DNA from: Artemisia argyi
Taxonomy: Eukaryota > Streptophyta > Magnoliopsida > Asterales > Asteraceae
DNA: 64,000 bases
Assembly (NCBI GenBank): GCA_030686995.1
Contig: CM060709.1
Span: 123,162,373 to 123,226,372, forward strand
Direction: 5' to 3'
The notes below the pieces were generated by a model that did no database searches, had not been told where the DNA came from, and saw only the letters and a program-made list of their open reading frames with translations. Both the position numbers and the translations under genes were made by a program. Positions within the stretch are counted from its first letter, which is position 1, and each line of letters starts with the position of its first letter. Positions 32,446-43,919 of the stretch are shown one piece after another.

Positions 32446-32900
32446 GTTTGGTTATCAACTTACCTGATGTTGACTATTCCATCATAAAGTTGGCTAGTCC
32501 AAAGGGTACAACTTTGGTAAAGACATGTCAAATCTGTTGATAGCTGTAATGGTTTGCTCAAAATCATAGGGTTTTCAACTCACCCATGCTTTGTTGCTGA
32601 GTAGTTGAAATGGTTGTCAATTGACCATGGATTTTTCCTTTATGGATTCTGAATAATTGGCTAGCCCACATGTATATGGCTTGTGGTAAAGGCAGTGGAA
32701 AACCATATTTGGTAATCAGTTAACCAAGATGATTTTCATCAAAATAATTGGCTAGTCCTGAGCAAACGGCTACAGGTAAAGACATCTCAAATCCGTTTAT
32801 AGCTGATGATTTGCTAAAAATCATGTGGTTATCAGTGTACCTTTGAACACTTGGCTACTCCAGTAGTGATGGCTATTGGTAAAGAGACATCAAATCCATT
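32446..32900 (+). repeat. Stem-loop module array (Copia-2 copy)
   Basis: Paired arms visible are ATGGTTT-GCTC-AAAATCAT (32549-32567), GGGT with ACCC (32569-32585), ATATGG (32674-32679) with CCATAT (32703-32708), TTGGT (32709-32713) with ACCAA (32723-32727), GATG-ATTTT-CATC (32728-32740), AAACGG (32764-32769) with CCGTTT (32793-32798), and ATGATTT with AAATCAT (32806-32824). GGCTAGTCC or a variant precedes each large hairpin. Confidence 0.8.
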
Positions 32901-33149
32901 ATTTTCAATGATTCACCTCTCAAAGGAGTTAACACACCTGGAAGTGATGAGAATAGTATGAAACTAATTTGTTTTGATGTACATTTGGTCATTTGTTGCT
33001 GCAAAGAATGGAGCTTTCATGTATGAGCTGATCATAGAGATTCTGCTGAAGATTATTCTTTGCTGGTGTTATCTTATCACAATCCTCTTGGTATGTTATT
33101 TTGAAGATCTATCAAGAATCTTGAACTTAACTAGGTCAAATTCAAGATT
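32901..33149 (+). other. Copia-2 3' non-coding tail
   Basis: No ORF and no further module copy that I can align. It contains one more ATTCTGCTGAAG (33040). Confidence 0.6.
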
Positions 33150-33159
33150 AGGGGAGGAT
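33150..33159 (+). promoter_or_regulatory. Copia-2 3' polypurine tract
   Basis: AGGGGAGGAT directly abuts the 3' LTR. Confidence 0.9.
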
Positions 33160-33638
33160 TGTTGGGAATTCTGTGAAGTAAGAATTCTGCTGCTGTTTCT
33201 GCTGAAAGGATCCTGCTGAAGAGTTGGTTTCTGCTGAAGCAGTGTATCTGCTGAAGACTAGTTTCAGCTTTATTAGTTTCTGCGGATATAGTATTTCCGT
33301 ATTTTATGTAATGTAGTTTGGATATGCATGAGTTTATTTAGGAAGTGATAATGCATATCTTTTAGAAGTTTTAGAGTATACGTTTCTTGAGAAACGGTTT
33401 AAGGTTCCTTGAGTATAAAAGGAACACACGGTTTATGTATTGAATAACTTTTAGTGAATTCTTATTATAATTAAAAGATCCATAGAGGATCAAGAGTTCT
33501 TAGTATCAAGCTTGTGTTTTGTTTCCGCTTTATAAATACAAGTTGCAAAGATTGTCTATTAGTGTGTTATTGATTACAGTGACATTACTAACGATTCTAG
33601 AGTGCTCAAGAAGATTTATCAAGGTCTATAGCTCAACA
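33160..33638 (+). repeat. Copia-2 3' LTR (479 bp)
   Basis: Same length as the 5' LTR; target duplication GGAAG follows at 33639-33643. Confidence 0.93.
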
Positions 33639-33643
33639 GGAAG

Positions 33644-36600
33644 TGACTTCATCTTAGAAGAAATTGAGGCCTTTCTCAAAAGTGATTCGATTCCCGATGG
33701 AATCGATAACCAAGAGATTGACCCCTGAGGGGGATGTTCTCATTCTTGAAAAGTTATTAAACGAAGATCCCTCTCCTCTTCCTGTTCTGCCACAAACACT
33801 TCATAAGGAGGAAGTCAAAAATGTTGAGAAAACTGATGACTTTCCCGTGGTTGAACTTAAGGACTTGCCGCCTCATCTTGAATATGCATTTCTGGAGGGT
33901 GATGATAAATTACCCGTCATAATTGCTAAAAACTTAAGTGTTGAGGAAAAGGCTGCTCTTATAAAGGTTTTGAAGTCTCATAAACGAGCAATTGCTTGGC
34001 GTCTCTCCGACATCAAGGGCATCGACCCTGAGTTTTGTACTCACAAAATATTAATGGAGGATAACTTCAAACCTGCGGTCCAACATCAAAGAAGGGTGAA
34101 TCCAAAAATTCACGAGGTTATCAAACAAGAAGTTTTAAAACTTCTTGATGCCGGATTGATTTACCCTATCTCGGACAGTCCTTGGGTCAGCCAAATTCAT
34201 TGTGTTCCAAAAAAGGGTGGCATTACTGTTGTCACAAACGAGGAGAATGAGTTAATTCTCACTCGTTTGGTTACGGGTTGGCACGTCTGCATTGACTATC
34301 GTAAGTTAAATGACGCCACCCGTAAAGATCATTTTCCTCTGCCCTTTATGGATCAGATGCTCGATAGATTAGCGGGGAATGAGTACTATTGTTTCCTCGA
34401 TGGTTTCTCGGGTTACTTTCAGATTCCCATTGACCCACAAGACCAAGAAAAGACCACTTTTATGTGCCCCTATGGAACTTTCGCATATAAACGTATGCCA
34501 TTTGGCCTATGTAATGCTCCGAGCACGTTTCAAAGATGTATGATGGCCATTTTTTCCGACATGATCGGGAAAAGTATGGAGGTCTTTATAGACGATTTTT
34601 CGGTCATTGGGGATTCGTTCCAATCATGTCTCTCCCATTTAGACAGCATGCTAAAACGTTGTGAAGACACAAAGTTATGTCTAAATTGGGAGAAGAGTCA
34701 CTTTATGGTCAAAGAGGGCATTGTCCTCGGCCATAAAATTTCAAAGAACGGGATTGAGGTTGACCGAGCCAAAGTGGACGTCATTGCAAAATTGCCTCAT
34801 CCCACAACCGTGAAAGGTGTTAGGAGCTTTTTGGGTCATGCCGGTTTTTACCGTAGGTTTATTCAAGATTTTTCTAAAATCGCCCGGCCTATGACCCATC
34901 TCCTCGAAAAGGATGCTCCTTTTATCTTCTCCCCTGAGTGCATCGAAGCATTTGAAACATTAAAGAAAAGGTTTACCAAGGCACCGATTCTTGTTGCCCC
35001 TGATTGGGACTTGCCCTTCGAGCTCATGTGTGATGCTAGTGATTATGCTATAGGGGCAGTCTTGGGGCAACGCAAAACAAAACATTTTCAGCCTATACAC
35101 TATGCCAACAAGACTATGACCGAGGCTCAAAGTCATTACACCACCACTGAAAAAGAATTATTAGCTGTAGTGTATGCTTTTGAAAAATTCCGGCCATATT
35201 TGATTCTGTCCAAAAGCATAGTGTATACGGATCACTCGGCTTTGAAATACCTCTTTGCAAAACAAGATGCAAAGCCGAGACTGCTCCATTGGGTTCTCCT
35301 CCTTCAGGAATTTGATATCATTATTCGTGATAAAAAAGGAGCTGAGAACCTAGCTGCTGATCATCTCTCCCGTCTTGAAAACCCTCACCAAAATGCTTTC
35401 GAGAAAAAGGAAATAAATGAAACATTTCTTCTCGAAACCCTCAATGTGGTTTCATTTAGTGGAGACTCGATTACCCCATGGTTTGCCGACTTTGCAAACT
35501 ATCTTGCGGGTAACTTCATTGTGAAAGGGATGTCGTCCCAACAAAAAAATAAATTTTTCAAAGATATAAAACATTACTTTTGGGACGACCCCTACTTGTT
35601 CAAAATATGCGCGGATTAAGTCATCCGACGGTGTGTGTATGGTCAGGAAGCCGCTGAAATTTTAAAGGCTTGCCATAATGGTCCCACGGGGGGCCACCAC
35701 AATCCCAACTACACCGCCAAAAAGGTGTTTGATTCCGGCTTTTATTGGCCCTAGATCTACAAGGATGCCCAAGATTTGGTCAAATCCTATGACGCTTGTC
35801 AACGTCACGGGAATATTTCACAAAAAAATGAAATGCCTCAGAATGCAATTCAAGTTTGTGAAATTTTTGATATCTGGGACATCGACTTTATGGGGCCATT
35901 TCCATCCTCTCACGGCAACAAATACATACTCGTGGCAGTTGACTACTTGTCAAAATGGGTTGAAACGAAAGCTTTACCCACAAATGATGCCCAAGTAGTT
36001 GTGAAATTTTTAAAAGCTCTTTTTGCCCGATTCGGAACTCCACGTGCTATTATTAGTGATCGTGGTACGCACTTCTGTAATGACAAATTCGAAAAAGTCA
36101 TGCAAAAGTACGGTGTAACTCATCGTCTTTCTACTGCGTACCACCCTCAAACGAGTGGACAAGTCGAAGTTTCCAATCGGGGCATTAAAAGAATATTGGA
36201 AAGAACTGTAGGTGAGAATCGTGCATCGTGGTCGGACAAATTAGATGATGCACTTTGGGCTTTCCGTACGGCTTACAAAACACCCATTGGGTGTACGCCT
36301 TATAAACTTGTGCACGGGAAAGCGTGCCATCTTCCGATCGAGCTTGAGCACAAAGCCTATTGGGCTCTCAAGCATGCCAATTTTGACCTCAAAACGGCGG
36401 GTGATCATAGAAAAGTTCAACTAAATGAATTAAATGAACTTCGTGATCAAGCTTACGAGAACTCGTTGATCTATAAAGAAAAGACAAAGAAGATTCATGA
36501 CTCAAAAATCAAAAACCGCGTTTTCAACGTTGGTGATCGAGTCTTTCTTTTCAACTCTAGACTCAAGATCTTCTCGGGAAAGCTCAAAACCCGATGGACT

Positions 36601-36765
36601 GGTCCATTCACTATCGTAATAGTTTATCCTTATGGTACCGTCGAATTATCTCAAAATGACGGTCCTAATTTCAAAGTGAATGAACATCGTTTAAAGCACT
36701 ACTTTGGAGAGGACATACCATCCATGGTTGTCCCGGATCTCCAAACTTTCCCCAAGGACAATTGA
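33644..36765 (+). pseudogene. Gypsy-2 pol: reverse transcriptase, RNase H, integrase
   Basis: An extra base near 33725 shifts the frame; the pol frame is then open to 35619. Reverse transcriptase is complete here: [29 protein letters not shown] and the catalytic FIDD (34587-34598). RNase H follows with [16 protein letters not shown] and YTDHSAL. A TAA at 35617-35619 and a TAG at 35753-35755 interrupt the start of integrase. The H2C2 region and the DDE core ([24 protein letters not shown]) and the C-terminal GPF module are intact to 36765. It is the reference for the deletion in Gypsy-1. Confidence 0.88.
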
Positions 36766-37064
36766 ATTCGGGGATCGAGTCAAGCTAGCGACTCGATGAA
36801 CAAAAACAATAGCACAATATGGGTTTTCACCCGTATCTCTGATTCTTTCTATTTTCTACCACCTAGTGTGGGGGAATGGCCAACCCCCGCTGTTTGAAAA
36901 AATGTATATATGTATAAAAGTTCAAAAAAAAAAAAAAAAAAAAAAAAAAAAGATGTGTATATATAGAAATAAAGTGAAATTTGGTGTTTCCATAGTTAGA
37001 TTCGAATCTTGGCTTTTTACGTTCAAAGAGTCGGCATAATAGCCGGGACTTTGAATATTGAGGA
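36766..37064 (+). other. Gypsy-2 3' non-coding region, truncated by Copia-3
   Basis: Same as in Gypsy-1: one AGTGTGGGGGA at 36865-36875, then a run of about 27 A near 36924-36950, then the TATATA stretch. Confidence 0.8.
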
Positions 37065-37778
37065 TGTTGGGTATAAAATGCACAAAGTAAAGAGTCTGCC
37101 AGAAGAGCCTGCTAGTGATAGTTAAGCCTGCCTCCTCATTTCTGCTGATGTTGAAGATATACTAACAGTACCTTCTGGGTAAGAAGGTACTGCTAGTTAA
37201 ATAAGGTCCTGCCAGTATTTACAACAAGTTGTTATATTTTATTTTAGAGATATTTAATTGTATTATTAGTCTTTGTACAAAGTTATACGTTTAGTAGAAG
37301 TAGTACAGAAGACTCAGTAGATATAATGGAGTGTTTTACCTTGAAAGGTGTAATATTAGGATAAGATAAGCCTCTATTATATTATATTTAGCAACTTGAC
37401 CACTTGTACTAAGGGCTCCTTATGCTATAAAAGGAACCCTTAAGACACCTTCTTTAAAAACATCTTAGATATATCTTTTCTTACAGCTTTCATAGCTTTC
37501 CCATGCATAACTTCCATCTTTAACCTTTTCACGTATCAAAGATTCAAGGTTACACTTGTAATCCTGGTGTTAGTTTAGATCACCCGTATTATTTCATCAA
37601 TAATATTGAATCGTTTTGTGTTATTCTTGTTGTGCTCATTCTCTTTTACTTATTCACCACCTTTGTTCCTTTAGTGTGTTTTAGTAGATTCCGCATGCTA
37701 AATCACATCCATTCATAAATATCCCAAACACATTACTAAGATTAACATCCCAAGTGTTTGAACGAATCCCTTCCCGCA
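37065..37778 (+). repeat. Copia-3 5' LTR (about 714 bp)
   Basis: Starts TGTTGGGTATAA at the break in Gypsy-2 and ends CCCGCA two bases before the primer site. A strong hairpin GTACCTTCT-GGGTA-AGAAGGTAC lies at 37168-37190. TATAAAAG is at 37426-37433. The right end is set by the primer site because the partner LTR is not in view. Confidence 0.8.
37426..37433 (+). promoter_or_regulatory. Copia-3 LTR TATA box
   Basis: TATAAAAG in the context ATGCTATAAAAGGAACC, close to the Copia-2 context. Confidence 0.7.
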
Positions 37779-37780
37779 AG

Positions 37781-37792
37781 TGGTATCAGAGC
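37781..37792 (+). promoter_or_regulatory. Copia-3 primer binding site (initiator Met tRNA)
   Basis: TGGTATCAGAGC, two bases after the LTR. Confidence 0.9.
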
Positions 37793-37829
37793 AAGGCTGA
37801 TATTTACGACATAAAAGAACAAAGCAAAA

Positions 37830-38959
37830 ATGGATGTTGAGCACATTCAAACCAATGTGGCTGCAAAACTTCCATTACTCAAACAGAATGAGTTTGAAAT
37901 GTGGAGACTGAGGGTTGAACAATACTTCCAAGTGCAAGACTATGCACTTTGGGAGATTATTGAAGAAGGAAACTCATTTAAGCCAACAACCACCACCTCC
38001 ACAGTAAATGATGCACTTGTCACAATTGTGCAAGTAAACCCAATAACCGCTGAAGAAAGAATTCAAAAGAGAAATGATCTTAAAGTCAGGAGTATGCTTC
38101 TCATGTCTGTTCCAAATGACCAGCTTCTAGTCTTTAATAAATACAAGTGCGCTAAAACCCTTTTTCAAGCTATTGTAGCTAGATTTGGTGGTAATGATGC
38201 CACCAAGAAAACCCAGAAAACACTTTTAAAACAACAGTTTGAAAACTTTTCAGCCACACCAAATGAGTCTTTGGACAGCATGTTCAATAGACTACAAAAG
38301 CTTTCTAGTCAGTTAGCCATTCATAAAGTGATAATATCTCAAGAAGACTTAAACTCCAAATTTCTTAGAAGTCTACCCTCTGAATGGGCCATGCATGTCA
38401 TTGTCTGGAAAAACAAACCAGATATTGATTCCATAAGTCTCAATGATCTTTACAGTAACTTTAAAATAGTAGAGCATGAACTAAAGAAGTCTACTAGCTC
38501 AAGCTCAGGAAATATGGCATTTATGTCATCTCATGGTCCTTCCAAGAAAGTTGATGAAGAAGATGGTAGAGAAGAAGGTACTGCCAACACAAATTTTGGT
38601 ACTGCCAGTACTTCCAGCTGTACCAAAACCATTTTAGATGAAACAGTTGGTTGTGCTTTTCTAACATCACAACACAATGGTTCCACATTGACCTTTGAAG
38701 ATCTTCAAGAGATCAGTGATGATGATCTTGAAGAAATGGACATAAAATGGCAGCTTTCACTTCTTAGCATGAGGGCTAAGAAATATTTGATGAGAACTGG
38801 AAAGAAGATTGTCATCAATGGCAATGAACCTGTTGGGTATGACAAGTCTAAAGTGGAGTGCTACAACTGCCACATGAAGGGTCACTACTCAAGAGAATGT
38901 AGAAGACCAAAGAAGCAGGGTGATAAGGGAAGAGGTTTTGAGAACAAGAACAGGGGAAA
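37830..38959 (+). pseudogene. Copia-3 gag, N-terminal part, cut by Gypsy-3
   Basis: The ATG is 37 bp after the primer site. Capsid motifs (LLKQNEFEMWRLRVEQYF, ARFGGNDATKKTQKTLL, LRSLPSEW) cover residues 10-210. A zinc knuckle CYNCHMKGHYSREC lies near 346-359. The frame is open up to the Gypsy-3 junction at 38959, where GGAAA (38955-38959) is the left target duplication; the apparent stop just after is read from Gypsy-3. Confidence 0.9.
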
Positions 38960-41900
38960 TGATTGAGCCCGAACCGTCAGATTATTATTGACCAAGGTCA
39001 ACAAGTCAAAGACAGCCAAGAATCAATACTCCGGTGATAGTGTAGTGTTTTCCCGGGTCGTTAAAGTCCCAGCGAGATCGAAATGGTGTTTTTGGAAATC
39101 GTTTATGAGAAAGTGGCACTGAGGACAGTAGCCAGATGATGTGGGATTGGTATTGCTACTGTTATAATGGTATTTGTACACAGATATAATATTCACAGAA
39201 ATCAGATAACAGATATGCGCACGTATTCACAATTCAAATTTACGCAATCGGACTGAAAAAGTGGGATTTTGGTATTTATCAAACTACAGGGGGTGCTTTT
39301 GACACTTTTTCAAACTTGAAAATTAAAAATGAAAATGAAATTATGAAAATGATTAAAATACTATTTAAATATTATTTAATTAATTAAACTATTTAAAATC
39401 TAAATTAAAATCTAATTTAATTTAACTAAAAATTATAACTATTACAAATTAAACTAAAAAGTTGCAAAAATATTTTCTAAACCTAAATTAGAACTTGAAG
39501 AAAGTATAAAAAATAAAAATAAATGTTTTTGTCTTTTTGTGAGTTTTTTATAAATTGAAAACTCTTTAACTTAATTAAACTAATTAAACTATTTTTAATT
39601 AATATTAATATTAAATTAACTTAGAAAATTACAAGAAAATTTATAAAATTACTTAACCATCCCAGGAATCCTACAAAATTATAAAAACTCTAAAAATTAC
39701 GTTTTAAGATTAAACTACTAATTATTTACCTTTTAATTAACTTAAGTCTATTTTAAACAAATAAATAAAAAAAATAGAAAATGAACAGTAGAATCTCAAA
39801 ATATATTTTCTAAAAACTTATTATACTATATTAGAACTAGGAAAAATATAAAAACTAAGTTTATCCTTATAAAAACCAAATAAGCTATTTAATACTTAAT
39901 ATTAATTAATAATAAAGAAAACTAAAATTAAATCTAATTAACACTAAATGACAAAATAAAAATCTGAAAAAATTACTAAAATTACTTTACTATATAAGGT
40001 ATTTAATAAAAATATAAAAACACTAGGTACTTTAATTAAAATCTAAAAATGAAAATTAAAATTAACTTGAATTAAATAGAAACTATCACTTTTTTAAACT
40101 TTATTTTTTTGGATTTTTTCTTTTACAAACTTGTTTTACTACTGAATATGAAAGACTTTTGTGATAACACTTTTCAGGATAGCTTATAAATAAGCTATAG
40201 GCACCCCCTTGGCTTACACAGTTGACTTATGTTGACTGTGTGGTCAATTTAGGTCAAATGGCTTTGGGTGGGGTCCACAATGGTAAAAGTGAGTTCCAAC
40301 AATCTTAACAATCACAAATAAGCCAGAAACAACAACTCTTGACCTCAAATAAGCTAACAAGAACCAATTAAGCACTTTGCAAATCTGAATTTTACTCAGA
40401 TTATGGGACAAACTTTTGGGCTTAAACTAAGTGGGGTCCACTGGGTTAAAAGTCAAACCAATGGTCAATTATTGTTCCCTGGTAGGAGGGGGGTTGGAAA
40501 AAGCTAATTAGAATGTCCGGGGCCCACTGAGGTGGTCACAAATCACCACCAAAGTGGTGGTGATAGACTGGGTCTGAATGAGCAGGGCACACCTTTGCCC
40601 TGCAACTCACTTTGAGGGTCTGTGGGACCCACTTAAGTTTCCACACAAATTAAGCAAAAATTAGGGTTCAAAGTTCAGCTGGTAGACTCTTACCACAACA
40701 AATTTCAAACCTTAACTCCCATTACACAACTCAAAATTAATCTTGGAAATTTAGCAAAAATCTGAGAATGGAACTTTTGACTTTTTGTATGAGCTTGATA
40801 CTTTGACTTTTGTGAGTTTTGGGTGGTGATTACTGATTGAAAAACTTGTATTAAGCAATATTGTAACAATCTTAAGCTATGTTTACCACTTATGAGCTAA
40901 TTTGAAAGCTTTTGAGAACACAATTCCCTCACAGTTAACTGTGAGGGGGATTTAAATGAGATTTTGACTTTTGACTGTTATGAGTCCAAGTGTTTATGCT
41001 TCTTAAGTCTAATACCACCTAATGAACACTAAAGAAACAAAGATCCAGTCCAAATGGTACCTAAATACCACAACAATCCAATGATCCAAACACACCCTTA
41101 TGCTTGACTGTTTTGAGTTTTTCAAATCAATGAGGTACTAGGATGTATAAACCTGATCCCAAACCTTTAATTATGTCTATATGAACTTAATTGAGCACTT
41201 AGAAACAGATCACAATGACAAATACACAGGTTTATCACTTAAATAATTTTGACTGTGAAACTTAGAACTTACAACAACTATCAATTTTAATGATCAAACT
41301 ATCTAGATTAGGCTATAATTTAACTAACAATAATCAAATAAGCACAAACAACACAGATTAACAAATTGCAAACAAGGAATCAGATACTAAACTTTTTAGA
41401 TGAAAAAGTAAATGAGCAAAAGCTTACATAACACCTCTAGCATGAACAAGAGGTTTTCCTAATGATGCCTATCTTTAGATAGGCTGTTCCAATCCCAAGC
41501 TTGCTCACCAATTGCTTCTCAATACCTGAAAACAAGTTAGAACCAAGACAGTTGACTAGAGTTGACTATTTTTAGATTTTTGATTTTCTTCTAATGAATC
41601 TGGTTTATAGGGTCTCTAAAGCTTTGATAAGCTTATAGGAGCTTATATGATCCTAACTCAGTCCGTGAAGCTTGCTTCTTCTTCTCAACTCAGGATGCAA
41701 AAATCTCAAAATAACTTGAAAATGGTATAAACTGAAATACTGAATGAAACTAGAATTTGATTGATTAAAAACTTGAGTTTACATGAGAATAGACTTTTAC
41801 AATGCTTAAAAGCTTAAGAAATTAACTGAAATTCAAATTAAGCTAAATACGACCTAAATTACTCTTAATTAACTAACTGCTCATTCCATTGCACTCTTCT

Positions 41901-42991
41901 CCCTTTTATAGCCCAAGATTAGGGTTCCAAAAAGCTTTCTGAGCATATCCCATCTCATCTTGGCCGTTGAATTACTCTGATTTGATCCACACCTTTAAAA
42001 CAGATTTTGGCGCCAAAAGTTAGGAAGGGGATTTTGGACTGGAATTGCAACTGGGGGGGGGGGGGTGGCATTAATTGCTGAGGTGATATAAGGTGCAGAG
42101 GGGTGTGGGAGGGTGATGATGGTTTGGTAGCAAGTGGTGGTGGTGGATGAGGGTGGTTTTGCAGGCATATGGGGTGGTTTTGGGGGTGAGGGTGGTTTGG
42201 TCAAACTGGGTTTGACCGGGGTTATTTAGAATGGTTTTGTGGGTAAGGTGGGCTAAAGATTGGACTGGTGGGTATCTTGGGCCCAAAATAATTGAAGTGG
42301 GAATGGGTTATGTGGACTAGTATGGAGTAGTATTTGTTTTTGGTCCGGATTTGGTTTTTGGATTCACAAGGACCTTTTTTGTAATTTTTGCAAAGTTTGA
42401 GGGTGAGATTTGGCATGTTTTTAATTTTGTTTCCAAGGGTATAATATGCCATATCATGAATAGTACAAGGTCCTTTGGTGATTTTTCAATTTATTTTTCA
42501 CCAGGGACTGAAACCGTCAGACTATCAAACTTCAGGGACCATTTGTGTAAATATCACCAAACTTTCCACCAAGGACCAATCCTGTCATAAAAGGTTAGTG
42601 CAAGGACAAAATTTGTTTTTCTCAAAGTTATTCATATCCCAGGGACCATTTTTGACAATTTTCAAAGTTCAGGGACTAAACTTGACATTTTGTGAAACTT
42701 TTCACCAAAGGACTATTCATGTAACTTTTTGATTTATAAGGACCTTTGGTGACTTTTTCAAGTTTTTAGAATGACCAGGGACTAGATTTGACAACTTTTG
42801 AAAGTTGGGGGACTGAAACTGCCAATTATGCAAACTTTGTGCGTTTTTCATCTGTTTTTGGTATTTTTGCATTTGAGACATGTAAAACACTTTCCTGGGA
42901 TATTTTCACTATTTTGATTCATTATTGAGTGTTTTTGGATGTTTTGGCAGTTCAGAAATGGTAAAAATGATGAGTATTTACACACTCATCA
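38960..42991 (-). repeat. Gypsy-3 3' LTR (4032 bp)
   Basis: On the plus strand it runs TGATTGAGCC to ACTCATCA. TATAAAA lies on the minus strand at 41904-41910, so U3 is about 1.08 kb and the transcribed part about 2.9 kb. It holds an AT-rich block (39290-40110), the palindrome at 40926-40947, hairpins such as GCAGGGCA with TGCCCTGC (40583-40604), and the U3 repeat (42480-42800). Confidence 0.92.
40926..40947 (-). repeat. 22-bp perfect palindrome in Gypsy-3 LTR
   Basis: Core ACAGTTAACTGT with CCCTC and GAGGG arms; the same position and core as 13321-13344, with different arms. Confidence 0.85.
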
Positions 42992-42992
42992 A

Positions 42993-43003
42993 TCCCCCAC
43001 ACT
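42993..43003 (-). promoter_or_regulatory. Gypsy-3 3' polypurine tract
   Basis: The minus strand reads AGTGTGGGGGA next to the 3' LTR. A second copy is at 43808-43818; a third has expanded into a G-run (plus strand C-run) at about 43558-43577. Confidence 0.85.
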
Positions 43004-43004
43004 A

Positions 43005-43455
43005 AAACATTGCTAGTCCCTAGCAATCTTTTGAGAAAAACTTGATGGATTTGAAATTCTCTTTACCAAAAGCCATCACTTCTGGAGTAGCCAGGTGTAA
43101 GAACTGTGGCACACCTGATAACCGTGTGATTTTGAGCAAACCACCAGCTGTCAACGGATTTGATTAGTCTTTACCAAAAGCCGTTTGCTTCTGGACTAGC
43201 CAGCATCTTGATGGACTAAGTCAACATCTTGGTGAGCTGAATACCAATTATGGATTTTCCACGGCCTTTACCACAAGCCATAATCTTGTGGGCTAGTCAA
43301 CTCATTTGCTTATGAGGATATGGGGGAGCTGAGGAACCATACAATTTTTGGCAAACTGCCAGCCATCAACGGGTTTGAGATGTCTTTACCAAAGCCGTTT
43401 GCTCCTGGACTAGCCAATCCCTTTGTCATATAGACTTTGGCGGACTGATTACCAC
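43005..43455 (-). repeat. Stem-loop module array (Gypsy-3 copy)
   Basis: On the minus strand I can read GCAAACGG hairpins with CCGTTG, GATTATGG with CCATAATT, GTGGTTT-GCTC-AAAATCAC, CAGTTT-GCCA-AAAATTG, TTGGT with ACCAA, and a final ATTGCTAG-GGA-CTAGCAAT hairpin. The order matches Gypsy-1. Confidence 0.8.
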
Positions 43456-43711
43456 AAAAAATTTTGAAATAAAGTGAAAAAAAAAATTTTTGAAAAAATT
43501 TTAGGCCTAAAAATGGGGGTACTTAGAAAGTTTTGTGATAAAATTCGTAAGAATTTCCCCCCCCCCCCCCCCCCCCCACACTAGAACTGAATATTGTCCT
43601 CAATATTCAAAGTCCCGGCTATTATGCTGAATCTCTGAACGGAAAAAGCTAATATTCGTTGCTAACTGTGGAAATTTGGATTTTATTTTTCACTTTATTT
43701 ATCTGTACATA

Positions 43712-43756
<45 letters not shown>

Positions 43757-43919
43757 AGATAGAAACTTATATACAAATTTACTTTTCAAATGGTGGGGGA
43801 CGGCCACTCCCCCACACTAGGGTGGTAGAAAGTAGAAAGAAGTCAAAAATACGGGTGAAAACCCATATATGTTGCTAATTTTTGTTCATCGAGTCACTAG
43901 CTTGACTCGATCCCCGAAT
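43456..43919 (-). other. Gypsy-3 3' non-coding region
   Basis: No ORF. Two extra polypurine copies and a run of about 43 T (43714-43755) are present, matching the A-run of Gypsy-1 and -2 on the element strand. The copy at 43808 can fold into a GTGGGGGA/TCCCCCAC hairpin. Confidence 0.8.

Larger units (their letters stand above)
18078..33638 (+). mobile_element. Copia-2: SIRE/Maximus-like copia element with extra ORFs
   Basis: Both LTRs are 479 bp (TGTTGGGAATT...AGCTCAACA) and flanked by GGAAG. It spans 15.6 kb, or about 13.1 kb without the nested NA-1. Order: LTR, primer site, leader, gag, pol (protease-integrase-RT-RNase H), internal polypurine triplet, antisense ORF, long extra sense ORF, stem-loop array, polypurine tract, LTR. 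By eye the LTRs differ at four sites, all transitions. The copia order with integrase before reverse transcriptase and an extra ORF 3' of pol is the SIRE/Maximus pattern. Confidence 0.9.
33639..37064 (+). mobile_element. Gypsy-2, 3' part of internal region
   Basis: It resumes at exactly the Gypsy position where 18077 stopped and runs through pol and part of the 3' non-coding region to the Copia-3 insertion. The last five bases (GAGGA by comparison with Gypsy-1) should be the left target duplication of Copia-3. Its array and 3' LTR should lie beyond the window. Confidence 0.9.

Noticed and set aside
32549..32824. Hammerhead ribozyme (CTGATGA-like word in the module)
   Set aside because: CTGATGAT appears in Copia-2 only; the GAAA box and cleavage triplet in the right geometry are not seen, and other copies lack the word.
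42000..42730. Short ORFs repeated in both Gypsy-3 LTRs
   Set aside because: They are duplicated because the LTR is duplicated, and differ in frame where the LTRs differ by indels; no sign of coding selection.
43558..43577. Poly-C run as a regulatory site
   Set aside because: It is an expansion of the second polypurine copy on the other strand and may also carry sequencing error.
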